NCBI GenBank assembly: GCA_903910495.1
Contig: CAIVZW010000418.1
Coordinates: 1 to 5,142, forward strand
From: an uncultured beta proteobacterium
GTDB taxonomy: Bacteria; Pseudomonadota; Gammaproteobacteria; Burkholderiales; Rhodocyclaceae
Length of the DNA stretch: 5,142 nt
Direction: 5' to 3'
The position numbers and the translations under genes are program-made. Below the pieces are notes generated by a model. The model was not told the origin of the DNA. It worked only from the letters and a program-made list of their open reading frames with translations, and made no database searches. The stretch's first letter is position 1; the number at the start of each line of letters is the position of its first letter. Shown here in pieces: positions 1 through 5,142 of the stretch.

Positions 1-19
1 TCTCACGGCGATACCCACC

Positions 20-364
20 ATGCCCATTGATTTCGAAGATTCAAACAATGATCTGCGTTACATCCGCCTGTCAGGACGCCTCGACATCCTAGGCACCGGC
101 GAGGTCGAGACCAAGTTCGCAGCCCTAGCGGCGACCTCCAAGTACCGTCTAGTCGTCGATCTGTCAGGTGTCAGCTTCCTTGCCTCGATCGGCATCCGTG
201 CCATCATCACCAATGCCAAGGCACAACAGCAACGCGGCGGACGCATGGTATTGTTTGTGGGTGACAATGCAACAGTCGCTAAAACGATTGAAGCCACCGG
301 AATTGACACACTGGTTCCGATGTTCTCGAACCTTGTTGATGCAGAACAGGCCGCTGCTGCCTGA
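20..364 (+). CDS. STAS-domain anti-sigma factor antagonist (RsbV/SpoIIAA-like)
   Basis: A 114-residue protein that is almost entirely one STAS domain, the usual size for cytoplasmic single-domain anti-anti-sigma factors. The core signature lies at residues 47-60: D47-L-S, then F53-L-A-S56-I-G-I-R60. By alignment from memory, S56 is the serine that the partner kinase phosphorylates (Ser58 of SpoIIAA, Ser56 of RsbV). The aspartate that precedes this serine in the Bacillus proteins is Ala55 here, a variant I associate with proteobacterial STAS proteins. By family knowledge, the unphosphorylated form binds the kinase and frees the kinase's target. The next gene, 15 nt downstream, encodes such a kinase, and the matching phosphatase is third in the operon. 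The ATG at 20 gives a complete domain, but no clear Shine-Dalgarno sequence is visible in the 19 nt available, so whether this is the first gene of the operon cannot be judged. The C-terminus ends in an alanine-rich tail. The family is clear; the physiological target is unknown. Confidence 0.5.
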   Translation: MPIDFEDSNNDLRYIRLSGRLDILGTGEVETKFAALAATSKYRLVVDLSGVSFLASIGIRAIITNAKAQQQRGGRMVLFVGDNATVAKTIEATGIDTLVPMFSNLVDAEQAAAA

Positions 365-379
365 GCTAACCTGACTGCC

Positions 380-820
380 GTGGATACCGCCGTCCTGGAT
401 ACCTGTTTCGAACTGGAAATACGTGCCGACGCTCGCGACGTGCGCGGGGCATCAGCCTGGCTTGAACAATCTGGGATCGCAACGGAAGTTCCGAGCGATC
501 AGATATCCCGTCTCGACCTGTGTCTCAATGAAGCCTTGGCCAACATCATTGAACACGGCGGCCCAACTGCACAAGCAAGCCCGGTCAGCCTCTCGTTTAT
601 CGTACAGGCCGATGTGGCAACCTTGATTGTCACCGATAGCGGCCATGCCTTCAATCCGCTTGAATCGGTACCTAAGACAATGCCTCAGTCGCTAGCCGAG
701 GCCGAGCCGGGCGGACTCGGTTTGGGTCTCATGTGCAGCTTTGCCGATGAGGTCGGCTACCATTACCACCAAGGCAGGAACTGCCTGAGACTTACCGTTC
801 GCTGGTCTTCGAACCCCTGA
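380..820 (+). CDS. Anti-sigma factor serine kinase / GHKL ATP-binding protein (RsbW/SpoIIAB-like)
   Basis: A 146-residue protein with a single HATPase_c_2 (GHKL) fold, the normal length for RsbW-type kinases. The visible ATP-site motifs are the N box at about residues 47-60 (L-N50-E51-A-L-A-N55-I-I-E-H-G), the G1 box at 84-93 (V-T-D86-S-G88), and the glycine-rich G2 segment at 110-118 (P-G-G-L-G-L-G-L-M). All key residues for nucleotide and magnesium binding seem intact, so it is probably active. By family knowledge it phosphorylates the STAS partner on serine and, when free, binds and inhibits a sigma factor or another target. It starts at GTG 380; no alternative in-frame start would keep the N-terminal strand, and there is no strong Shine-Dalgarno sequence, which suggests translational coupling to the STAS gene 15 nt upstream. 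The phosphatase gene follows after 5 nt. No sigma factor lies in the window, so the output could be non-transcriptional. Confidence 0.5.
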   Translation: MDTAVLDTCFELEIRADARDVRGASAWLEQSGIATEVPSDQISRLDLCLNEALANIIEHGGPTAQASPVSLSFIVQADVATLIVTDSGHAFNPLESVPKTMPQSLAEAEPGGLGLGLMCSFADEVGYHYHQGRNCLRLTVRWSSNP

Positions 821-825
821 CGGAA

Positions 826-2103
826 GTGGTGCAAGGCATGCATTTCAAGCGCGGACCCGACCGGCGCAGATTAGATATTTCTGTAACCCAGGATCTTCGC
901 GAACCAACAAACGACCGGCGCCACCAGCACCTGCGCTGGCTTTCACTGTTCCGCGATGTCGACGAAGAAGCCATCATCGAGGCCATCGGCGATTCGGCTG
1001 TCATCAATCTTGACGTCAACGAAGTTCTGCTCAAGCCTGGCGAACCCAACAATACCGTCTTCCTCGTTCTTTCTGGCGAACTGGCGGCGTATCTCGACAG
1101 CAACGGCAAGTTGGAAGACGCCATCAGCATCCATCCCGGCGATTGTTTGGGCGAACTCTCCGCGATTGATGGAAAACCAGTATCGGCCCTAGTCAAAGCC
1201 TTGGTTGTGTCGCGCATCCTGCCGCTATCGCCGGATGTGTTCTGGAACAGGCTGATGGCGGTACCGGGAGTTGCTCGCAATCTGATGGTGGTTCTGGCTG
1301 CACGTATGCGGCGTAACAATGAAGTGATGCTGGAAGGCCAGCGCCGCCAGATTGAACTCGAATACCTGCGTCAGGAACTCGATGTTGCCCGCCAGATACA
1401 ATTTGGCATGTTGCCGATCCGCAGTCCAATGTTCCCCGAGCGCAGGGATGTTGAGGTAGCGGGCTTGATGGAGGCCGCTTCAGCCGTAGGCGGCGATTTT
1501 TTCGATGCATTCTTCGTCGATTCTCAGCGATTATTCTTTTGCATCGGTGATGTTTCCGGACACGGCATTCCCGCTGCTATGTTCATGGCGCGGGCTGTCA
1601 GTTTGATGCGCATGGCTGCTTTTTCGTTGTCAGATCCTGCCGCATTGCTGGCCCGGATCAACGATCAATTATGTACAGGCAATGATGCCAACATGTTCAT
1701 CACACTCTTCTGCGGTTTTCTCGATGTAGACACTGGGCGCATCGATTATTCCAATGCCGGCCATTTAGCACCGATTGTCTTTTCAAATGGCACGTCCCGT
1801 CAGATGCCTCTGCCTAAGGGCATGGTCATCGGAGTGATGCCTGGCATCCATTACCGACGATGCGAAGCCAGCTTGGACCAGAGCGATGTCCTGCTTTGCT
1901 TTACTGATGGTGTTACCGAATCGCAAACACCCGCTGAAGAAGAATATTCCGAACCCCGACTGACAGAACTGCTTGCAGTGCACGCGTCCCTGTCGCTGGA
2001 GGATCTGCTGCACAGGATTCGTTTAGACGTTGCCCGATTCACAGCCACCCAAGAATTGGCCGATGATTGCACTCTGTTGGCACTGCGCCGTTGGTCGATC
2101 TGA
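826..2103 (+). CDS. Cyclic-nucleotide-binding-like sensor fused to SpoIIE/RsbU-type PP2C serine phosphatase
   Basis: A 425-residue cytoplasmic protein with three parts. Residues about 38-160 form a cyclic-nucleotide-binding (CNB) fold: P71-G-E near the start of the barrel, V81-L-S-G-E-L86, then the phosphate-cassette region P104-G-D-C-L-G109-E110-L-S. Residues about 165-197 are a charged helical linker ending in I-Q-F-G-M-L-P, typical of the entry to RsbU-type phosphatases. Residues about 208-422 form the PP2C/SpoIIE domain with its metal-binding acidic motifs: G-G-D224-F-F-D227, G-D242-V-S-G-H-G, S-N-A-G-H (309-313), F-T-D361-G-V-T-E, and A-D413-D414-C-T. The phosphatase therefore looks catalytically complete; its expected substrate is phosphoserine on the upstream STAS protein. 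In the CNB part the canonical P-R-S/T-A is P118-V119-S-A, so the phosphate-binding arginine appears lost. The start could be GTG 826 or the in-frame ATG 838, four codons later; a GGAAG at 822-826 sits 11 nt before that ATG. The domain calls are firm; the sensed signal is unknown. Confidence 0.5.
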   Translation: MVQGMHFKRGPDRRRLDISVTQDLREPTNDRRHQHLRWLSLFRDVDEEAIIEAIGDSAVINLDVNEVLLKPGEPNNTVFLVLSGELAAYLDSNGKLEDAISIHPGDCLGELSAIDGKPVSALVKALVVSRILPLSPDVFWNRLMAVPGVARNLMVVLAARMRRNNEVMLEGQRRQIELEYLRQELDVARQIQFGMLPIRSPMFPERRDVEVAGLMEAASAVGGDFFDAFFVDSQRLFFCIGDVSGHGIPAAMFMARAVSLMRMAAFSLSDPAALLARINDQLCTGNDANMFITLFCGFLDVDTGRIDYSNAGHLAPIVFSNGTSRQMPLPKGMVIGVMPGIHYRRCEASLDQSDVLLCFTDGVTESQTPAEEEYSEPRLTELLAVHASLSLEDLLHRIRLDVARFTATQELADDCTLLALRRWSI

Positions 2104-2133
2104 AGCCAACCTCGCCGCGCTTCGATACTTTTT
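2098..2133 (+). terminator. Possible weak intrinsic terminator after the partner-switching operon
   Basis: ATC-T-GAAGC (2098-2106, one bulged T) can pair with GCTTC-GAT (2119-2126) across a 12-nt loop. Two bases later there is a run of five T (2129-2133). The stem overlaps the stop codon of the phosphatase gene. The stem is imperfect and only eight base pairs, so it may be a weak or partial terminator; the position right after the last gene of the operon is the main support. Confidence 0.5.
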
Positions 2134-2236
2134 GCACAAATGGGGCAGAGTCTTGCTGCGGACCAGTTTCAGCTTGGCGGGATTAAATCGGGAGCACCGG
2201 GTGAGGAAAACTTACAAGCAGAATCGGCCCCGGCTA

Positions 2237-2253
2237 ACCTGTTAACGACAGGT
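2237..2253. repeat. Inverted repeat ACCTGT-N5-ACAGGT
   Basis: A perfect 6-bp inverted repeat around the 5-nt centre TAACG, directly followed by AAGGAGG (2255-2261). As RNA it would put a small hairpin just upstream of a ribosome-binding-like sequence; as DNA it is a 17-bp dyad suitable for a dimeric regulator. There is no obvious start codon 5-10 nt after the AAGGAGG, so a functional role is uncertain. Confidence 0.5.
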
Positions 2254-2443
2254 CAAGGAGGACGCATCCCAGTCGCCAAGGATATGAGCCCTTTGATCGT
2301 GCTGGCCGAGGAACGAGCTGATCTACCGCAGGGTCGGGCGGCCGGTATCTGTATTTGATGAGTTACCTGCCGTTCGCGCTAACTGATTTTGGTGGTCGCT
2401 ACGGCTGGTTGTGGCCGACTCAAGGCAGTGTAGGTATCAATTT

Positions 2444-2464
2444 GATGACCGAAAGACGGTCATC
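2444..2464. repeat. Perfect 8-bp hairpin GATGACCG-AAAGA-CGGTCATC
   Basis: GATGACCG (2444-2451) and CGGTCATC (2457-2464) are exact reverse complements around a 5-nt A-rich loop. It is the cleanest perfect stem in the intergenic region. No T run follows directly, so it is not a normal intrinsic terminator. It resembles the small stem-loops found in dispersed intergenic repeats of proteobacteria, but family membership cannot be shown from one copy. Confidence 0.5.
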
Positions 2465-2594
2465 TAGCAGGGTCAGAGGGTGCCTTAATTATTGAAATTA
2501 GATGGCTGCCTTGACCGGCCGGTTGTGGACGGGTCTGGCTTTAGCCTGCGTGATAAGCGGTCATTTTGACCTTCCTCAGCAACTGAACGGCAGC

Positions 2595-2639
2595 TTAACG
2601 TGGCATTGCCGGCAGGGGTTTCCACCCATGCCAGGTTAA
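2595..2639. repeat. Long imperfect inverted repeat upstream of the cytochrome gene
   Basis: The arms TTAACGTGGCAT (2595-2606) and ATGCCAGGTTAA (2628-2639) pair at 11 of 12 positions, with one G-G mismatch, around a 21-nt centre. An alternative stem uses GGCAGGGGT (2611-2619) and ACCCATGCC (2624-2632), eight of nine pairs with a TTCC loop; it shares bases 2628-2632 with the outer stem, so the two cannot form together. The element ends 80 nt before the cytochrome start codon. It may be an operator or a leader-RNA structure, or repeat debris. Confidence 0.5.
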
Positions 2640-2644
2640 CTTGT

Positions 2645-2663
2645 CTGTCACGCCACTGTCACG
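2645..2663. repeat. Two CTGTCACG direct repeats 11 bp apart
   Basis: CTGTCACG occurs at 2645-2652 and again at 2656-2663, an exact 8-bp repeat with an 11-bp period, about one helical turn. It lies 57-75 nt before the cytochrome start codon, a position where tandem activator sites are often found. No known regulator is assigned. Confidence 0.5.
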
Positions 2664-2719
2664 AAGAAGCAACACCCGGCCGGCATTATCAGACCCAACC
2701 TGATCCGCCAAACCAATCG

Positions 2720-3028
2720 ATGCCAATCCGAATTCTTGTCGCTCTGGGCTGCATGCTGGCCTCCAGCGCAGATTACGCAGCCGAAACGCCCAAACATCTC
2801 GCCATCCGATACCTGTGCTTCGGTTGTCACGCCGTCGCCGAAACCCGTGTCGGGCCGTCGTTCATGGACGTCGCCGAACGCTATGGCAAACGCGAGAATG
2901 CCGTGACCTATCTGCTGAAAGAGTTGAAGGACGGCTCTGGCGGCAAGTGGGGAAGCGCCCCGATGCCGGCGGAAATCGCTCCCGAACCCGATCTGCAGAA
3001 GATCCTGCGCTGGGTTCTAGAACAGTAG
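2720..3028 (+). CDS. Periplasmic c551/c8-type monohaem cytochrome c
   Basis: A 102-residue precursor with a Sec-type signal peptide (M-P-I-R, then a hydrophobic stretch to about residue 16), cleaved probably near A20/A21, leaving about 80 residues, the size of mature Pseudomonas cytochrome c551. The haem-binding motif is C33-F-G-C36-H37. The family pattern continues with R-V-G-P-S-F (43-48), the conserved K-W77-G, and A-P-M82-P, where M82 is the expected sixth ligand of the haem iron, before a C-terminal helix ending in W-V-L-E-Q. By family knowledge it is a soluble electron carrier in the periplasm that feeds terminal oxidases or nitrite reductase. The frame is open further upstream to a GTG at 2600, but that would bury the signal peptide behind 40 extra residues, so ATG 2720 is preferred even though no clear Shine-Dalgarno sequence precedes it. 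The haem and export assignment is firm; the redox partner is unknown. Confidence 0.5.
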   Translation: MPIRILVALGCMLASSADYAAETPKHLAIRYLCFGCHAVAETRVGPSFMDVAERYGKRENAVTYLLKELKDGSGGKWGSAPMPAEIAPEPDLQKILRWVLEQ

Positions 3029-3048
3029 TTCTGCCCACCGTTTTTTTT
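3011..3048 (+). terminator. Probable intrinsic terminator at the end of the cytochrome gene
   Basis: AGAAC (3019-3023) and GTTCT (3028-3032) form a 5-bp stem with the 4-nt loop AGTA; TGGG (3011-3014) and CCCA (3034-3037) can extend it across an asymmetric internal loop. CCG and a run of eight T (3041-3048) follow. The hairpin contains the cytochrome stop codon. The long T run supports termination, but the stem is interrupted, so some readthrough into the next gene is likely. Confidence 0.5.
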
Positions 3049-3080
3049 CGCACCACTCGTTAACCCATCCGGAGATATTC

Positions 3081-4502
3081 ATGCACCTGAAACCGCTCGT
3101 TCTTGTCAGCGCCCTCATCACCGCACTCCTCGCCGGTTGTGCCGGCACTCTGCCGGTCGACCCGCAAGGTCCATCTTCGTCAAAAACACCCTACCTGATC
3201 GGCAAGGACGGCTGGACGACGACCGCGATCATGACCGTCGGCGACGCCGCCGGCGGCTACCGGATGGCCGGCATCGCCGATGGACTGGGTGCCTATCTGA
3301 ACGACAAGAACGAACTGGTCGTCCTGGTGAACCATGAATTCGGCAGCAATGCCGGCATCACGCGCGCGCATGGCGCCAAGGGTTCGTTCGTCTCCGAATG
3401 GCGCATCGACCCGGCATCACTCAAGGTTCTTGCCGGGCAGGACCTGATCAAGAAGGCCGTGCTCAAGACCGGACCGAAGGAACTCGGCCGCATGTGCTCG
3501 GCCGATCTGCCCGCCATCTCAGCGTTCTTCAACCCGGTCACCGGACGCGGCACCACCACACGCATTTTCATGAACGGTGAGGAAAACGGACCGACCGGTC
3601 GCGCCCTGGCCCACATCGCCACGGGACCGGAAGCCGGCACCTCGTACGAACTCACGCTGATGAAGCAGGCTTCGTGGGAGAACGTACTCGCCAGCCCGTT
3701 TGCGCAAGACCAGACGGTAGTTCTCGGCCTTGACGACACGCATCCGAAACCCAACGACAAAGCCAAGCTCGACGCTGACGTCGGCAAGCTCTATCTGTAC
3801 GTCGGCACCAAGACGAACGCCGGCAGCGAGATCGACAAGGCCGGACTCACCAACGGCACGACGCGTTACGTGCAGGTCGGCGCAGGTGGCATGGAAGGCC
3901 GTGCAGCACCGCTCGCCGGACGCTTCACCCTCACCGAAGCGGGTGGCACGAACTTTCTGCGTCCGGAAGACGGTCATTGGGACGTGAAGAACCCGAACAT
4001 CTTCTACTTCCTGACCACGGATCGCCTGACTTCGGTCAAGGACGCCGATGGCGAAGGCCGCTCGCGCCTCTACAAGATGACGTTCGACGACATCAAGAAG
4101 CCGATGGCCGGTGGCACGATCGAAGCCTTGCTGAGCGGAACCGAAGGCTACGAGATGCTCGACAACATGACCGTCAGCAACGACGGCACGCTGATCCTGC
4201 AAGAAGACGTGGGCAATAACCCGCGCCTCGGCAAGATCTGGCATTTCAATCCGACGACGCGCAAGCTCAGCGAAATCGCCGTCCATGATGCCGCGCGCTT
4301 CACCAAGGGCGCAGCCGGCTTCCTGACCGAGGATGAAGAAAGCTCCGGCGTGATCGAAGTCACCGACCTGCTCACCAAGGCCAGCCGCCGCTACGCCGAT
4401 GGACGCCATTACTACCTGATCAGCGTCCAGGCACACTACGCGACGGATGCTGAACTCGTTGAGGGCGGACAATTGGTGTTGCTGGCCTCGCCGAAAAAAT
4501 AA
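3081..4502 (+). CDS. PhoX-like (DUF839) lipoprotein, putative phosphatase-family beta-propeller
   Basis: A 473-residue protein starting at ATG 3081, with GGAGA five nt upstream. It has a lipoprotein signal peptide: K4, a hydrophobic core at 5-17, and the lipobox L-A-G-C20. Alanine follows Cys20, so outer-membrane sorting is likely. The body resembles the PhoX/DUF839 family of calcium- and iron-dependent alkaline phosphatases: N84-H-E-F-G, M138-C139-S-A-D, M164-N-G-E-E-N-G, R294-P-E-D-G, D361-N-M-T-V-S-N-D-G-T followed by Q374-E-D, and E417-D-E-E-S-S-G-V. C139 and the acidic motifs after it fall where PhoX has its iron-bridging cysteine and metal-binding glutamates, but this alignment is from memory. 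Canonical PhoX proteins are longer and use a Tat signal; this one is shorter and has no twin-arginine motif. It could hydrolyse phosphate esters or be a divergent, non-enzymatic propeller. Third codon positions are strikingly G/C-rich compared with the upstream operon. Family confidence is good; activity is unproven. Confidence 0.5.
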   Translation: MHLKPLVLVSALITALLAGCAGTLPVDPQGPSSSKTPYLIGKDGWTTTAIMTVGDAAGGYRMAGIADGLGAYLNDKNELVVLVNHEFGSNAGITRAHGAKGSFVSEWRIDPASLKVLAGQDLIKKAVLKTGPKELGRMCSADLPAISAFFNPVTGRGTTTRIFMNGEENGPTGRALAHIATGPEAGTSYELTLMKQASWENVLASPFAQDQTVVLGLDDTHPKPNDKAKLDADVGKLYLYVGTKTNAGSEIDKAGLTNGTTRYVQVGAGGMEGRAAPLAGRFTLTEAGGTNFLRPEDGHWDVKNPNIFYFLTTDRLTSVKDADGEGRSRLYKMTFDDIKKPMAGGTIEALLSGTEGYEMLDNMTVSNDGTLILQEDVGNNPRLGKIWHFNPTTRKLSEIAVHDAARFTKGAAGFLTEDEESSGVIEVTDLLTKASRRYADGRHYYLISVQAHYATDAELVEGGQLVLLASPKK

Positions 4503-4524
4503 AACCCGCATCACGCGCCTCAGC

Positions 4525-4553
4525 AAAACGCCCCGGTCATGCTGGGGCGTTTT
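4525..4553. terminator. Strong intrinsic terminator, probably bidirectional
   Basis: AAAACGCCCC (4525-4534) and GGGGCGTTTT (4544-4553) are a perfect 10-bp inverted repeat around a 9-nt loop, beginning 22 nt after the PhoX-like stop codon. TTTT plus CTTT follows on the plus strand and the complementary T run lies on the minus strand, so it can end transcripts from both converging genes. The remaining sequence up to the transporter stop at 4749 shows no other feature. Confidence 0.5.
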
Positions 4554-4748
4554 CTTTGGCGGGAGCCCACCGTGCGGACACATTGTGGGTGACCGACTCC
4601 AACGTTCGATTGTCTGCTTTTCAAAAGTCTGAACGGCAGGATTGGGCCTGCGAGAACCTGCCGATCGGAATTGTCTAATCTAACCAGATAGGCCCCTGTT
4701 GGTTTGTCGCAATAACAACTGCAAGCCTGGGAATAAGAATTTACCAAA

Positions 4749-5142
4749 TCAGTTTCTTGACTCCGGTCTCAATTCGCCAGGGGTGGGCCTGGTGCTTAAC
4801 TCGATCCGGTGACGGCGGAACAGCAAGGCAAGCAGCGCCAGCGTCAATAGCAACCACAGCGGCAAAACTTCAATGGCGCTGGCGAAAGCCTGCTCTGGAG
4901 AGCCATCGCTGCGCAATGCGCGCAAGGCCAGCGCAAAGATCAGGCTGGCAAAGCCGTAGCCCAAATTGAATACCAGACCCTTGAAAGAAAGAATGGTGGC
5001 TCGCTGCGCCGAACGGGCACAGGCATTCAGCGTATGCGAGACGATATAGCCCAGCGCAGTCATGGCGGCCGCCAGTGGGATGGCGAACAGCACGCCCCAG
5101 AGCGGGATTTTGAGCGCCACACCGGTCAGGCCAAGCAGCGCA
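4749..5142 (-). CDS. C-terminal part of an MFS transporter (5' end outside the window)
   Basis: On the minus strand the frame is open from the window edge to TGA at 4749-4751, giving 130 visible residues; upstream of the apparent GTG at 5118-5120 it continues with A-L-L-G-L-T-G, so that codon is probably internal. Three hydrophobic helices are visible (about visible residues 15-34, 54-74 and 90-109), preceded by the end of a fourth, matching the last helices of a 12-helix transporter. The loop between the first two full helices carries Q-R-A-T-I-L-S-F-K-G, followed by F-N-L-G-Y-G in the next helix; the R-A-T segment is common at this place in major facilitator proteins. The tail is a short polar cytoplasmic segment beginning R-R-H-R. 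The substrate cannot be inferred. The gene converges on the PhoX-like gene, with the shared terminator at 4525-4553 between them. Confidence 0.5.
   Translation of the reverse strand, partial: ALLGLTGVALKIPLWGVLFAIPLAAAMTALGYIVSHTLNACARSAQRATILSFKGLVFNLGYGFASLIFALALRALRSDGSPEQAFASAIEVLPLWLLLTLALLALLFRRHRIELSTRPTPGELRPESRN

Larger units (their letters stand above)
2104..2719. other. 616-nt region without a convincing gene, rich in short inverted repeats
   Basis: No reading frame here looks like a real protein. The longest plus-strand frames (about 70 codons, at 2030-2245 and 2140-2358) have no recognisable domain. An AAGGAGG at 2255-2261 resembles a strong ribosome binding site but has no usual start codon at the right distance; the first ATG in a forward frame is at 2284 and opens only a 24-codon frame ending at 2358. 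The region contains palindromes at 2237-2253, 2444-2464, 2514-2523, 2559-2571 and 2595-2639, a direct repeat at 2645-2663, and an AT-rich stretch near 2484-2502. I could not identify a promoter with credible -35 and -10 boxes at standard spacing. The mixture resembles decayed intergenic repeat material, with the last 130 nt probably serving as the upstream region of the cytochrome gene. This is inference. Confidence 0.5.

Noticed and set aside
792..1319. A 175-codon minus-strand frame opposite the phosphatase gene
   Set aside because: Its composition is rich in Arg, Ser and Thr with no domain, and it is a shadow of the clear CNB-phosphatase coding sequence.
2140..2358. A 72-codon plus-strand frame in the intergenic region
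   Set aside because: No domain, no ribosome binding site at its start, and unremarkable composition; treated as non-coding or a relic.
2511..2545. TTGACC as a possible -35 promoter box
   Set aside because: At 16-18 nt spacing there is no TATAAT-like sequence, only GC-rich DNA, and the box overlaps the palindrome ACCGGCCGGT.
2600..2719. N-terminal extension of the cytochrome from GTG 2600
   Set aside because: It would place 40 unrelated residues before a good signal peptide, and the GTG lies inside the inverted repeat at 2595-2639.
3246..3257. The 12-bp palindrome GCCGCCGGCGGC
   Set aside because: It falls inside the PhoX-like gene and results from consecutive Ala-Ala-Gly-Gly codons in GC-rich coding sequence.
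3519..4583. A 354-codon open frame on the minus strand opposite the PhoX-like gene
   Set aside because: It lies antisense to a well-supported gene with signal peptide and ribosome binding site, has no recognisable domain, and long antisense frames are expected opposite genes with G/C-rich third positions.

Overview
The window looks like chromosomal DNA of a Gram-negative proteobacterium, most plausibly a betaproteobacterium (a Rhodocyclales-type organism would fit). The reasons are moderately high GC with mixed codon use, a Sec-exported cytochrome of the c551/c8 type, a lipobox-bearing PhoX-like protein, and a partner-switching cassette of the kind found in environmental proteobacteria. The taxonomic placement is inference. 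There are no rRNA, tRNA, CRISPR or intact mobile-element genes.

Positions 20-2103 hold a tight three-gene plus-strand operon with gaps of 15 and 5 nt. The genes encode a STAS-domain anti-sigma-factor antagonist (RsbV/SpoIIAA-like), a GHKL-type ATPase/serine kinase (RsbW/SpoIIAB-like), and a two-domain protein joining an N-terminal cyclic-nucleotide-binding fold to a C-terminal SpoIIE/RsbU PP2C-type phosphatase. Together they form a complete partner switch: the kinase phosphorylates the STAS protein, the phosphatase reverses this in response to its sensor domain, and unphosphorylated STAS sequesters the kinase from its target. No sigma factor or other output protein is visible here. The sensor domain appears to lack the arginine that usually holds the cyclic-nucleotide phosphate, so its signal may not be cAMP or cGMP.

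Positions 2104-2719 form a 616-nt region without a convincing gene. It contains several inverted repeats, an excess of the pentamer GGTCA/TGACC, and a pair of 8-bp direct repeats one helical turn apart. It looks partly like degraded repeat material and partly like the regulatory region of the next gene.

Positions 2720-3028 encode a small periplasmic c551-type monohaem cytochrome. A terminator-like hairpin overlaps its end. Positions 3081-4502 encode a PhoX-like (DUF839) lipoprotein with a good Shine-Dalgarno sequence, followed by a strong intrinsic terminator at 4525-4553. The last feature, 4749-5142 on the minus strand, is the C-terminal part of a major facilitator superfamily (MFS) transporter that runs out of the window; it converges on the PhoX-like gene.

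I found no clearly undescribed system. The items most worth checking are the altered sensor site of the phosphatase, the structured intergenic region, and the short lipoprotein form of PhoX.
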